From: Camellia lanceoleosa
Lineage: Eukaryota > Streptophyta > Magnoliopsida > Ericales > Theaceae
DNA length: 64,000 nucleotides
Assembly: GCA_025200525.1 (NCBI GenBank)
Contig: CM045762.1
Location: 126,919,752-126,983,751, forward strand
Reading direction: 5' to 3'
A model generated the notes under the pieces. That model ran no database searches, was not told where the DNA came from, and saw only the letters and a program-made list of their open reading frames with translations. Made by a program: the position numbers and the translations under genes. This document shows positions 21,259-33,313 of the stretch, piece after piece (position 1 is the first letter of the stretch; every line of letters begins with the position of its first letter).

Positions 21259-22761
21259 TTATTTAATAGGCTTTAGTCCCATTCCCCTCGATGAGTTCTC
21301 AACTAACTCTCTTGCTAACCCTTTGGTTAGTGGATCCGCTATGTTGTCTTTAGACTTCACATATTCAATGGAAATAATTCCATTAGAGAGTAGTTGTCTT
21401 ACGGTATTATGTCTAGACTTACCATTATACATATGACTCTGTGCTCTACCTATTGCTGATTGACTATCGCAATGTATGCATATAGCAGGCACCGGTTTTG
21501 GCCATATTGGAATATCTTCAAGGAAGTAGCGAAGCCATTCTGCCTCTTCCCCTGCTTTGTCTAAAGCTATGAACTCTGATTCCATAGTAGACCTAGCAAT
21601 ACAAGTCTGTTTGGAAGATTTCCAAGATACGGCTGCCCCACCAAGAGTAAAGACATACCCACTGGTGGACTTCGAGTCTCTAGTATCCGATATCCAATTT
21701 GCATCACAGTATCCTTCAAGTACTGCTGGATATCTAGTATAACTAAGCCCAATGTTATGAGTAAATCGGAGATATCTAAGAACCCTTATAATTGCTTTCC
21801 AGTGTTCTACTCCTAGGTTACTCGTATATCTACTTAATTTACTTACTGCATAAGCTATATCCGGGCGAGCGCAATTCATCAAGTACATTAAGCTTCCAAT
21901 AATTTGGGCATACTCTAATTGAGAAATACTTTCCAGTACATTCTTAGAAAGATACAAATTAACATCTACAGGTGTTCTAGCAAGATGATCATAATCTTTG
22001 CTAAATTTGTCAAGTATTTTCTCAATGTAATGAGATTGTGACAAAATATATCCTTCTGATGTTTTGGTAATTTTCATACCAAGAATTACATCAGCAATGC
22101 CCATGTCTTTCATGTCAAAATGTTTATTCAACATTTTCTTAGTAGTTTTAATCATATCATTATTACTACCTATGATGAGCATATCATCTACATAAAGACA
22201 TACAATGACATAACATTTGTCTGTGTTTTTAATATAAACACATTTGTCACACTTATTAATTTTAAATCCATTTGACATCATTGCCTTGTCAAATTTCTCA
22301 TGCCATTGCTTTGGCGCTTGTTTTAAACCATATAATGATTTAACCAATTTACACACTTTCTTTTCTTTTCCTGGAACAGAAAAACCTTCTGGTTGTTCTA
22401 TGTAAATTTCTTCATTTAACTCACCATTTAAGAAAGCGGTTTTAACATCCATTTGATGAATTTCTAGATTGTATAGAGATGCAATGGCAATTAGCATTCT
22501 AATGGATGTTATTCTAGTAACTAGTGAGTATGTGTCAAAGTAATCAAGACCTTGTTTTTGTCTAAAACCTTTGACCACAAGTCTTGCCTTGTATTTGTCA
22601 ATTGATCCATCTGCTTTCAATTTTCTTTTGAAAATCCACTTGTACCCAAGAGGTTTACAACCTGGTGGCAAATCCACCAATTCCCAAGTGTGATTTTGCA
22701 AGATGGATTCAACTTCACTATTGACAGCTTCTTTCCATAAAGGAGCCTCAGGACTGGACAT
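21259..22761 (-). CDS. pol: Copia reverse transcriptase and RNase H, intact frame
   Basis: 500 codons without interruption. The RT begins [19 protein letters not shown] and shows [60 protein letters not shown] and [16 protein letters not shown], with the catalytic [13 protein letters not shown] near residue 195. RNase H starts near residue 350 ([20 protein letters not shown]) and has Glu in [10 protein letters not shown], Asp in [10 protein letters not shown], and the end [16 protein letters not shown]. It ends GMGLKPIK. The intact catalytic set makes it a usable marker for lineage placement. The upstream domains in the same frame are broken, so no complete polyprotein can be made. Confidence 0.93.
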   Translation of the reverse strand: MSSPEAPLWKEAVNSEVESILQNHTWELVDLPPGCKPLGYKWIFKRKLKADGSIDKYKARLVVKGFRQKQGLDYFDTYSLVTRITSIRMLIAIASLYNLEIHQMDVKTAFLNGELNEEIYIEQPEGFSVPGKEKKVCKLVKSLYGLKQAPKQWHEKFDKAMMSNGFKINKCDKCVYIKNTDKCYVIVCLYVDDMLIIGSNNDMIKTTKKMLNKHFDMKDMGIADVILGMKITKTSEGYILSQSHYIEKILDKFSKDYDHLARTPVDVNLYLSKNVLESISQLEYAQIIGSLMYLMNCARPDIAYAVSKLSRYTSNLGVEHWKAIIRVLRYLRFTHNIGLSYTRYPAVLEGYCDANWISDTRDSKSTSGYVFTLGGAAVSWKSSKQTCIARSTMESEFIALDKAGEEAEWLRYFLEDIPIWPKPVPAICIHCDSQSAIGRAQSHMYNGKSRHNTVRQLLSNGIISIEYVKSKDNIADPLTKGLARELVENSSRGMGLKPIK

Positions 22762-22794
22762 AGCCTCTTTAAAAGTTAAAGGTTCATTTTCTAA

Positions 22795-24249
22795 CTAATA
22801 TGTTAGAAAATCTGGACCAAAAGATTTTGAAGTTCTAGCACGTTTACTACGCCTAAGTTCCTCTTCCTCATTTTGATCTAACTCTTGTTCTTGATCATAT
22901 TCTTGATCCTGACTAGTAATAGCATCATGAGATATTTTATTGTTACTAGTCTCTTGTCCAGTCTTATTTGGAAATACATGTTCAAAGAAAGATGCATTCT
23001 GAGATTCAATAATAGTATTTACATGCATTTCGGAATGTTCTGATTTATGAATCAAAAACTAATATGCACTACTATTCTTGGCATAACCAATGAAAAAGTA
23101 ATCAAAGGTCTTAGGACCTATCTTAGTCTTTTTAGGACTAAGAATAGCCACTTTAGCCAAACACCCCTACACTTTTCAGTATTTGTAGGATAGTACTCTT
23201 CCATGCCACAATTCATAAGGTGTTTGATTCACTTTCTTTCGGGGTACTTTATTTAAAATATAATTAGCAGAAAGTATTGCTTTCCCCCACAAGTTCTGAG
23301 GTAATCCAGAACTGATTAACATGTCATTCATCATTTCTTTTAAAATCCTACTTTTCCTTTCAGCAATTCCATTTTACTGAGGTGAGTAAGGAGCGGTGGT
23401 TTGATGAATTATTTCATGTTCTTTACAAAATTCACCAAATGGTAATTCATATTCACCACCTCTATCACTTCTTATTTTTTTTGTTTTCTTACCAAGTTGA
23501 TTTTCAACTTCATTCTTATATTGAATGAAAGCTTCCAAAGCTTCATCCTTGGTTCAAATTAAATAAACATAACTATCTCTAGTATAGTCATCTATAAAAG
23601 TGATAAAATACTTTTTCCCACCTCTAGTTTGAATTGATTTAAAATCACAAATGTCACTATGAATTAATTCAAGTGGTTCCGTACTTCTTTCAATTGAATG
23701 AAAATGAGTTTTAGATAATTTTGCCTCAACGCAAATTTCATATTTATGATTTGAATCAATGTCAAATTTAGGTAAACATTCCATATTAATTAATCTACGC
23801 AAAGATCCATAATTAACATGTTCTAATCTACCATGCCATAAATTTGAAGACTCAAGCAAATAAGAAGAATATGTATTTTTATTAATGACTGAGGGTACAA
23901 CGGTCATTACATTCATCTTGAAAAGGCCATCAGACGTGTAACCTTTTCCTATATACATCCCGTTTTTGATAAGTACAAACTTGTCACTTTTAAAAACTAG
24001 CCTAAACTCATTCTTACTCAACAAAGATCCGGAAACTAAATTCTTGTGAATGTTCGCTACATGCAGCACATTGTTGAGAGTGAGTTCGTTTCCTGATATC
24101 ATCTTTAGTACAATCTTTCCTTGTCCTTCAAATTTGGAAGTTGAGGAGTTCCCATAAAAAGTTGTTCGTCGTTGTCCACTGTAGAATAAGATGTGAACAT
24201 TTTTTTGTCGACACAGATATGGCGAGTAGCACCAGTGTCCACCCACCAT
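22795..24249 (-). pseudogene. pol: Copia integrase and integrase-RT linker, broken
   Basis: From 24249 to 23554 the frame covers the protease end (LTLNNVLHVANIHKNLVSGS) and the integrase start (LWHGRLEHVNYGSLRRL, CVEAKLSKTHF), with the first catalytic Asp in HSDICDFKS. Between 23553 and 23056 the same frame continues with the second Asp (RSDRGGEYE) and Glu (NGIAERKSR) still visible, but with a TGA, a TAA, and two TAGs near 23170-23180. Several of these fit single transitions. The part 23055-22795 is the acidic linker (DQEQELDQNEEEELRRSKRAR) that precedes RT in copia polyproteins. Confidence 0.85.
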
Positions 24250-24641
24250 TCTTTAGGATTTCTAACAAGATTTGCCTCGGAAACAACTGCAGAAAGATTT
24301 ATGACATCTACACCATTGGAAATTTCATTCATTTCGGTTATTTTGGCTTTAGCAACCTTCTTACTTGATCTTCCTTTGCCTTTATGTTTATAACGGCGAT
24401 CTTTGGCCCGATGTCCCTCTTTGTTACAAATGTAACACATGCCATTAAACTTATATTTCTTAGTTTTCCCTCCTTTAGATAGCATTCTCTTCAGCCATCT
24501 TTTAAAAACAATTCCTAAGAACTTCTCTGGTTTTCCACCATAATTCATTGGCACGGTCCCAATATAAGGAGAGGTTGGCGTAATGGCAATCACCATACCA
24601 GTACTGGTTTGAACATTAGTTTGACCAGTTTTAGTATCCAT
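24105..24641 (-). pseudogene. gag: Copia gag with internal deletion, plus protease active site
   Basis: The start MDTKTGQTNVQTSTGMV and the gag N-terminal motif PYIGTVPMNYGGKPEKF are present up to FKRW near residue 50. The frame then jumps at once to a basic stretch and the zinc knuckle CYICNKEGHRAKDRR (last position damaged: CX2CX4HX4 lacks its final Cys, Arg here). The roughly 150-200 residues of capsid normally between are missing, yet the frame stays open. The protease active site follows: WWVDTGATRHICVDKKMF. A frameshift near 24150-24200 moves the reading to the next segment. The in-frame loss of capsid is unusual and could be an old deletion. Confidence 0.78.
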
Positions 24642-25252
24642 AAATTCTAAATTATAAAATAAAATTAGAATTAGAATTTTATACTACATAGAAAATTTAA
24701 ACCAAAAAACATAGAATTTTAAATTCTGTAAAAATAAAAGAAACAAGAATTGTAACTTTTATTTCCAGTTAATTTAAAAAAAATAAAATTTTATTTAAAC
24801 AAATTAAACCAAAACTACAGAAATAAATTCTGTTAAAATAAAAGAAACAAAACAAAATGTAACTTCTATTTTCAACTAATTTGGAAATAAAATAAAATAA
24901 AATTTTATTTAACCAAATTAATTCCACACAGAAAACTAATCCAAAATCACAGAATTAAATTCTGTAAAAATAAAAGAAATAAGAATATAACTTTTATTTT
25001 CCAATTAATTTGAAAATAAAGTAAAATAAAATTTTATTTAACCAAATTAATTCCACACAGAAAATTAAATTTCTGTAACACTTCAATAATTAAAATACTG
25101 AAACAGAATTTTAATTAATGAAAACTCAGAAAATAATTTCTAAAAACCCAAAATTAATTTCTGAAAAAAATCCACAAAAATATATTCTGAATTGTTAATG
25201 ACACCAGTATATTACTACTAGTTGTCAAAGAAAATAGACAATATATTACTAC
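24642..25252 (-). repeat. Copia leader with AT-rich tandem repeats
   Basis: A block containing ATTCTGTAAAATAAAAGAAA-like and AAATAAAATTTTATTTAA motifs recurs at about 24725, 24829 and 24959, with spacings of about 104 and 130 bases. CCAAATTAATTCCACACAGA occurs twice (near 24913 and 25043). It lies before the gag start, in the untranslated leader. It ends at the Tat-A insertion. Confidence 0.65.
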
Positions 25253-28044
25253 TATAGACGCGCCCCGCGTGAGGGCCTCCGTGCTACAGTTCGGACTCAA
25301 ATTGTCACGGTTCTTAATCTGAACCAAAGAGTCCAAATCCGGCAAATCATTTTGAGAAAACAGATTTTTAGAAAAGAAGTGCCAAACATTGACTGCTTTG
25401 CCAGATACAGAGTCGCCACCTAAATATTTTATTTTGGAAAATTTAGGAAACCCTGACTCGTTTGCCAAAGGCCACGTGTCCGTCATCACCAAAGTTGCCT
25501 CGGCTCGGGAACTTGGGTACGATTGGGGAAGGTCAACTATGAGCACCCCCTCTCGCCCAATCCGAAAATCGGCCTCTACTAATCATGATATCTTGTTTTG
25601 AAAACATTATGTGTTCTTATTCCGGTTAATTAGCTAGTCTTACTATGTGATGCGCACAGCGAATAAGTATAGACTAAGTCGCCTAAATTGGAACAAAACA
25701 TTTCATGTTTGTTTGTTTGAAAATGGTTTGATGGTGCTACCCGTAAGTAGGTTAAGACATGAATTTGCCACCCTCAAGTGGGCTTAGAAAATATGGTTTT
25801 GCCGCTCATAAGTGGGCTTAAAACTCGCATTCAATGCATTGCTCCAATTTAAGTAACCCAACCTTCACCCACAGGCATTCAGGCAGTTATATCACATAAA
25901 CACATAGCCTCATGGTAAGCATGCTATCATGGCAACACTCACACTCATGCAAGGATGCTAAAACATAAATGCTTACCAAGTACTCCAAGCCAAAACAGAA
26001 ACTAGTTAGTAATCATATGCATGATCCTAGTTCATGTTAAGATGGCTAATGCAACACATGCAAGATGCAACTATGATTGGCTCGGCTATTCTAAGATGGC
26101 ATATGATGATGCTACAACTAACACGTATTCAACTTGGAATTGAAATACGATGCAGTTAGTATGATACACCGAGCCCGGTGCATGCAAGACAAATGTATGG
26201 ATGCACGCATGCATAGCATAAGGTATGCTAAGTTAAATACGCCCTAATACTAACCATTGAAAGCAAGTAAGTAAAAGGGAGGAAGAAGTGGGGGTTGGAA
26301 GACATACACACACTCACACACACTTATTACACAATTGCCCTCGCTCGAAGGGCCCGAAAAAATATTACACAACCAAATGAATGCTGGTAAATTGATTATT
26401 ACAGAACTTCTAATTAATTAACAAATTAAATGTAGAAAGAAGGTGGCGCTTGAGCCTCGAAATCTTGGGATGATGCATGCTCGACTTCGCCTCGCTTGAA
26501 ACCCGTACACGCCACTGTTGCCTCTGTTTACACTGCCTTGCTCCCCTGAAAATTCTGAAAGTCCCCAGACCCATTTTGAATCACCCTTGGAGTGCTCTGG
26601 GGTGTCACCGGCCACAATTCAAGTTTACTGGCCATGGGGATGGGCTTATCGGCCAAAAGTTACACCACCGGCTGGTAATTGATGGTCGGTTGGCACTATA
26701 TGTGGCCGGCCGGCCATTTATTCCTGCAGAAACCTGTTTTTGACAGCAGCAGAGGGCAGACAGTGCATGGCAAGGAAATTCAAAGCAATGTATGCATGGC
26801 CACTCTCCGAATCATGTAATGGACTCAAGGGAGTGTGGCCCTCGACCCTCGGGCCATCAATTGCGCATTTCGATACATGATGGCCTAAGAGGCCAAGTTG
26901 CAAATCAATGTAAATGCATGCAAACTAAACAAATGAGTGCCAATAACCTATCATGTTGAGATCAAGGGCATTGGCGACCGAGGGTTGAGGCGTGTTTCAT
27001 CACTTTGAGTACGAACACACCTTACCCCTCATGCTTGGTTTGACACCCCAAACCAAACAAAATGCTATGCAAGTGTGCAATGTACCTCACATATGCGATA
27101 TGAAACTAAGTAAGCAAGGCATGCCAAATGCAATGCAACCTAATATGCAAATGTGCAATGCGCTAATCATACAAGAGGCAATGCAATGCAATCTAATATG
27201 TAATGCAAACATAGTATAATGCAAGCATGTAATTAGAGACAATAGGTCAAACATACAACTATGCACCAAAGAGGGACTTAAACTGAAGTGAGAGGCCTCA
27301 GCCATGCCCCAAAACAGTGGCCAAAAATAATGCAAAGGGTGGACAAATGCTCATGCAAACATGCATACCAATGGGCCTAAGACTAAGACATGAACAAGGA
27401 ACATTCCACTACAACTATCATGACCACACATGGCATAGGCTAAGCAACCAAAAACAGAGTTTTAATGTAGCAAAATACACCCCAAAACCCACATGAATGT
27501 CATCCCAAATGACTCAAACAAAAAGGCATACACTAAGGCCTAAACATGGAGCATAAGACCACATCTCATCAAGGCATTAAAAGGGTAACAAATGCGAGCA
27601 TGTTAGCACAAAACATGGACTGAAATGACATCATAAGTGATTCCAAATCACTGAAGTAGGCCAACTCAAGCATGCTCATGACTCACACACCCGATGCCAA
27701 CATGCTAGAATGCAAAGGGGCTATACAAAGCATGAAATGCATGACCAAACCAACACCCAACAGACCTCAAGTATGGCAAAATATGACTAAAAACTTCACA
27801 AAGCTAGACAAAAATATGCAAGCATGATGGTCTAATGGCAAGATGCATTTCTAGGCAAAATAGGGGAATACAAAGCAAGTATATGAGGCATGCAAGGGGC
27901 CATTAATCCGACTCAAACCAGAGATATAATATGACCCAATAATGCCCAAAATCCTCTGAAATGAAGTCAAGAACAACTAATCATGCATGTTACCCTTATG
28001 AGCCAAGAATATGCGCAAAAGAGAGACAAAGGGAGAGGGTTGTC
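25253..28044 (-). repeat. Tat-A 3' LTR, distal segment
   Basis: From the LTR end (TATAGACGCG, the expected TG mutated to TA) to the solo-LTR insertion point. It is colinear, with no large indels, with the 5' LTR from 61433: the two stay within about two bases of register over some 2560 bases. This segment is R/U5. It includes a GGCCGG-rich cluster at 26608-26720 and is otherwise non-coding. Confidence 0.88.
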
Positions 28045-30681
28045 TGTAGACGTCCCCGAATGCCCCGGGAGGGATGATGAATCCGTTCTGTTCATTTTGG
28101 GCACACTACAGTTCGGACTCAAATCGTCACGGTTCTTAATCTGAACCAAAGAGTCCAAATCCGGCAAATCGTTTTCAGAAAATAGATTTTTTGAAAGAAA
28201 TGCCAAACATGGACTACTTTGCCAGATACAGAGTCGCCACCTAAATATTTTATTTTGGGAAATTTAGGAAACCCTGACTCGTGCCTAAGGCCACGTGTTC
28301 GTCATCACCAAAGTTGCCTCAGCTCGGCAACTTGGGTACGATTGGGGAAGGTCACTGCCGTGAACATATTCGCCGCCGATCAAAGATCGGCCTCTACTAA
28401 CCATGATATCTAATTTTGAAAACATTATGCGTTCTTATTCCGGTTATTAGCCTAGATTTACTATGTGATGCGCACAGCATACAAGTATAGACTGGGTTGC
28501 CTGAATTGGAACAAAACATCTCATGTTTGTTTTGAAAACAGTTTGCTACTCACAAGTAGGCTAAAATGTGGATTTTCCACCCTCAGATGGGCTTAGAAAA
28601 CATGGTTTTGCCACTATCTAGTGGGCTTAAAACTCACAGTGAATGAATTGTTCCAATCCAAATAACCCAACCTTCACCCACAGGCTTTCAGGCAGATATA
28701 TCACATAAGCACATAGCCTCATGGTAAGCATGCTATCATGGCAGTCACTCACACACATGCAAGGATGCTAAAGCATAAAACTTGCCGAGTACTCCAAGCC
28801 AAAACAGGAGCTAATTAGAAATCCATGCATAATCCTAACTATGCAGAAATGCCTGATGCAACACATGCAGGAATGCAACTAAGATAGGCTCGGCTATTCT
28901 AAACATGGCATATGGAATGCTACAGCTAACACGTATTCAACTCGGAATTGAAATACAATGCAGTGAGCTATGATGCGTCGAGCCCGGTGCATGCAAAACA
29001 GATGAATGAATGCAAACATGCTATCATACTGTATGCTAATTGAAACATGCCCTAATCTAACCATCATAAGCTGGTAAATAAAAGGAAGAAAGGCGTGGGT
29101 TTGGAAGACATACATCATACACACGCACACTTATTACAATATTGCCCTCGCGCAGAGGGTCTGAATAAATAATATACAGTCCGAATAAATAGTATAGTCC
29201 GAATAAGTACAAAATCCTAATTAATTAACAAATTAATCTAGGAAAGCAATAAATGGCACGTAAATCCATGGACCGCCTCAATTCTGTTCCATAATGATGA
29301 ATGATGCATGCTTGAGTTGCCTTCTGCGGAAATCCATTGCGATGCCCTGATTTGCCTCTGTTTGCAATTAATGCTGGAATGTTGTGCAAGGCTTTAGAAA
29401 GCTGCTAATTTTTTATTTGCTGCAACAAAGAGCAAGAAAGGGGCATGGCAAAGTATTTTCACATATGTATGCACGACTACCCTTCAGGTAGTGTAGTCCT
29501 CGATCCTCGTGCCACCAATCACGCATCTCGATGCATGATGGCCGAGGAGTCGAATTGCACGACTTAATATGAAATGAATGCACATAAAAACACAACAAGA
29601 CCTAAGCTCCATCATGGGTAATCCGGAGTGTCAGCGACCGGGAATTGAGACACGTTTCGTCACTCGAAGTACGAAACGTCCCTCGTTTCCCGTGCTCGGG
29701 CTAACTCCTATCCCAAACACAATGCAATATGCATGACATGCATGAATGCAACTAATATACAACCTAGCATACACAATGCTATGAAATGGCATACACGATG
29801 CTCGATGTAACATGGCATACACAATGCTCTAACATGCAACCTAGCATACTCAATGCTATGAAATGAAATGGCATACACAATGCATAATGGACTTACACCA
29901 ACATGAGTGGACCTCAGCCACACTCACATCAGCGGCCATAAGATGAAAAATGAGACACTCGAGATGCGTGCACACATGCACGCAAACCGAGGACCGATCC
30001 TAAGGCACAAATGCCACTCTAACAAAGCATGGCAAGGCACAAAATATGTCATACAAACATGCAAATTCCAGCACTAAAATATGATGCTAAACAGCCCCGA
30101 AACATGGCAATATGGCACCTGATGCATGAGATGAACCCCGAAACTCAAAATTAGGCATACGCAATGACCTATAGCTATACAAAGCATGCATTATTTGATC
30201 ATGAAGCATGAAGAAAGAGTCAAGGCAGTCCCAAAACATGAACTTTCTTAGTTCAAAGCATGGCCAAAAGGTGCTAGCAAGATGGGCTAAAGTAGCATGC
30301 AATTTTGACTAGCAAACATGGTTTACATGGCAAGTATATGAAGCACATGGAATCTCACCAAACCAAAAAAAATCAGTGAACAAAATATGTGGAAATATGA
30401 CCAAATAATCACTGAAATGCAGCCAACATGTGCAAAAATGAGGAGCTCCTTTAGAGGACCATGCAAGGAGTTATTAGGCACATACAAGATAGACATGAAG
30501 CATGACCAAAAAAACTCTAGAAATCAAATATGGTAGTCCTAAAACTCACCAAATTGGGTCTGAAAATTAGCTAAGAAGCATGCAAAGAGGGGTCCCTTTG
30601 GAAGGCCAAAATGACCACCAAACAAGTCAAGGTGAGAGGGAGTCACCCCCCCTGATTTGGAGGCTCAAAATAGTGTTCTAG

Positions 30682-30709
30682 CCACTGAAAATCCACTGGA
30701 TTTCAGTGG
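30682..30709 (-). other. LTR leader hairpin, solo LTR copy
   Basis: CCACTGAAA and TTTCAGTGG arms around a short centre (ATCCACTGGA), a nearly perfect palindrome present in all long LTRs of this family. Confidence 0.6.
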
Positions 30710-30749
30710 CTAGAAGGCCAAACAAAGCATGCAATTGGAGCCTAGGTGT

Positions 30750-31410
30750 AAGGCTCAAAACAAGGGACAATCAAGCATATAAGGAAGCATGTGACCTCAA
30801 ATAAGAAAATTCCATTAATAAAACATGAAGATGATGTCAAAACAAGCCTTTTTCCAGTTTATAACAAGTCTCAAAAATGAACATAAATAGGGCTAATCTA
30901 TCATGCAAAAATGGCCCTAAAAGAGAGAATAGAGACAAGGGACAGCAGTTGGCCCCAAATGGCAAAGAGCCCTTCAACAAAATTGAAGATAGGCTCAAAA
31001 CAAGGCACTTTATAGTTTACATCAAGTCTTGAAAATGAACAAAAGTGAGGCTAAATCAACATGCAAGAAAAAGGCCTAAAAGAGGGATAAAGAGGCAAGT
31101 GGTAGCAGCTGACGTCAAACAGAGGAGAGCCCTTCAACAAAGTTGAAGAGGGGCTCAAAAAAGACATTTTACAGTTTATGACCATGTCCAAAATAGCTCA
31201 CAAATAAGCCTAAAATATCATGCAAAAATAGGCCTAAAAGAGAGTTTAAACACAAAGGGTGAGGAGGAGACCTCAAACAGAGAAAGACCCTTGATCAAAC
31301 ATGGAGATGAGCTCAAAATATGACTATTTAAAGTTCAGGTCAGAGCCCAAAAATTCAATCAACAAAGGCTAAGAAAGCATGCAAAATAGAGCCAAAAGAG
31401 AGGGAAAAGA
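30750..31410 (-). repeat. Divergent tandem repeat, about 159 bp, in the solo LTR
   Basis: The phrase ATGCAAAAATGG/ATAGGCCTAAAAGAG recurs at 30903, 31061, 31220 and 31379, giving spacings of 158-159 bases. Units also share CCCTTCAACAAARTTGAAG and CTCAAAA-type phrases. Similar blocks lie in both Tat-B LTRs (about 47790-48290 and 58640-59130). Confidence 0.65.
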
Positions 31411-31651
31411 GACTTACCCTTGTAGCCTAAGTCTTCAACAGCTTTTGGTCCAAGAAATGGTGCTCCTAGCCTCTGGAAATAGCCTTCAAGTTACTGGAAT
31501 GGAGTGTGGGGGTGTGATGCTATGGATTGGTGTAGAAATGGCCAAGAACCAAGGGTGTTTTGAGGGTTGGAATAGAGAGAGAGAGGGAGATTTAATGCAA
31601 GAGCTCCAAACTAATTTTTGTAACCCTCTAAAATGGAGCTGGGGGGTCTGG

Positions 31652-31658
31652 TTTTATA
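31652..31658 (-). promoter_or_regulatory. TATA box of the inner solo LTR
   Basis: TATAAAA on the minus strand (context CTCTATAAAACCAG), in the U3 part and oriented as the LTR. Confidence 0.5.
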
Positions 31659-32770
31659 GAGGGAGGAGTGGAGGAAAGGAGGGGAAAATCAAATTCAAAT
31701 TTCCCTCCCAAAAGATCCCCCCCCCCCCCCCCGGATACAGGATCTGGGGGGAAATAGAGGGTGCAGCTGTAAGGAACCAGGTGAGAGGGTCATGGCCAGT
31801 TCAGGTTGGAGGGTTCAGATGGTCGGCCCACCTCGGCCGGGCCACAGTTTCAAAAGGTTCAATCACAATTAGTGGCCGGCCACCCCAAAAAGGTGGCCTC
31901 CCATGTGTGCACAACACAGCTATGTGGAGAAAAACCAGGAAATGCAACCTAGGAGAGAGAAAAACCAACTTTTTAGAGGGCTTCAAAAGGGTCAGGAAGA
32001 GTTGCTGGCCGGCCATGTCACATTGTCGGCCTCCCAGGTGTGTACAACACAAATATATGGTTGAGGGCCAAAGAAAGTGGCCCGGGAATGGTCAACACCA
32101 GCTTTCTAGCGAGGAAAACGGGCGACGGAAAGCGATGAAGGAATAAAGCTGGATTTTCGGAACAATTGCTGGCCTCCCACCCTTCTACAAGCTTCCTAAT
32201 AATGAAAATGAGGTCTCCACCAAAAATAAAACAAAACGGATGCAAAACGAAGGTTCGGGGGCCGAAACACGCAGCCCGGGGCCCCGAAAATTGACTGTTA
32301 AGCACCGGAGGTGGTGTTCGACCACGAAGTCGGTCTCTCGAGCCACAGTGTCCCTCAAAAGGGAGGAAATAAGGTGTATGCCAAAAACCGGAGCAAACAG
32401 AGGTGGTTAAGCGGTCCCGAACCGGGGCACACAGCCGACGGCTCCGAAAAATCGAAAACCGGGCTCCAAACGGGAAAAATGGCCTACGACCACAAAACGT
32501 AGCCTCTGACCCTTGAGAGATGGTCTCTGAGACCTCTCCTGCCGGAAGAAAACAAAGAAAACAGGGCCTGGTTCGCAAATCGAGGCAAGGCACAAAAGAG
32601 TTCGGAAGTCTGGAGGCAAGGCTCGTAGCCGAGACTCAGAAACCTCTGAATGAGCACAATATGCAACATCACCGAGCACTCAATCGGTGACGTCTGAGCC
32701 TTAAGGTCGGTCAAAAATGGGGTGTCTACAGTGTCCCTCCCCTATACAAGACTTCAAAACTCCTTCTTCA

Positions 32771-32798
32771 CCACTGAAAATCCACTGGATTTCAGTGG
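32771..32798 (-). other. LTR leader hairpin, Tat-A copy
   Basis: CCACTGAAAATCCACTGGA followed by TTTCAGTGG, an almost perfect inverted repeat, about 510 bases downstream of the TATA box in element sense. Confidence 0.6.
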
Positions 32799-33307
32799 TG
32801 AGAAGGTCAACACACAACAGTAACCAAAGCTCAACAAAGAGAGCACCAAAAGGGCCAAACAAGGCCTAAGAGGGGGAGGTCGGCCCCCAACACCAAAACA
32901 ACCTTAATGAAGTATCTTGAGCATGCAAATATAAGACCTTTTTCAGTTATAGACAAAGTCTAAAATAGTAAGCAAGATAGTTTAAAGACTAGTGCAAGAT
33001 TGGGGAATATAAAGCAAAAGTGTTACCCTTGAAGAACCCTTGAAGAACAGCAAGTGCAGCCCCCTTCTTCTGATCAAAATCAGTCCAAAACCTCAAGAAC
33101 AAACCCTCAATGCCTCCCAAAGTCAAAGTATGGTGTAGTATTGTGTGTCTTAGTGCAAAACTAAGAAGAAATCACCCTTTTGACCCTTAAACACACACAC
33201 AATGAAGAGAGAGAGGGAGATATAGAGAGAGAAAGTATATATCAGATATATATATGTATTTTGCTCTAGTTTTGCTGAACCCAACCAAAGGAGGATGAGG
33301 GGACTCT

Positions 33308-33313
33308 TATATA
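33308..33313 (-). promoter_or_regulatory. TATA box of the Tat-A 3' LTR
   Basis: CTATATAAGAG on the minus strand, about 620 bases into the LTR, homologous in position to the TATA boxes of the related LTRs. Confidence 0.55.

Larger units (their letters stand above)
15385..25252 (-). mobile_element. Ty1/copia retrotransposon, minus strand
   Basis: On the minus strand the order is leader, gag, protease, integrase, RT, RNase H, 3' LTR. Integrase before RT defines Ty1/copia. The 5' LTR is not seen: the large Tat-A element begins at 25253, inside the copia leader, so the copia 5' LTR should lie right of the window. The 3' LTR (15385-20679) is split by a solo LTR. Coding damage is moderate: RT-RNase H is fully open, integrase has three stops, and gag has lost most of its capsid region. 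Confidence 0.88.
28045..32730 (-). repeat. Solo LTR (4686 bp) inside the Tat-A 3' LTR
   Basis: On the plus strand it reads TGTAGACGTCCCC at the left and GGGGTGTCTACA at the right, with no internal element. Flanks TTGTC (28040-28044) and GTGTC (32731-32735) match at four of five bases. It is the longest LTR of the family here. Contents seen: a homopolymer C run near 31716-31731, a TATAAAA box on the minus strand at 31652-31658, GGCCGGCC motifs at 31800-32040, and four divergent repeats of about 159 bp (30750-31410). Confidence 0.85.

Noticed and set aside
27087..27335. Identical 82-codon minus-strand frames at 27087-27335 and 63272-63520
   Set aside because: They are the same place in the two Tat-A LTRs; identity reflects LTR pairing, and no homologous frame is kept in Tat-B LTRs.
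31379..32593. Open frames of 255 (plus) and 191 (minus) codons in the inner solo LTR
   Set aside because: Overlapping on both strands across a C homopolymer and GGCCGG repeats; no motif, and not kept in the related LTRs.
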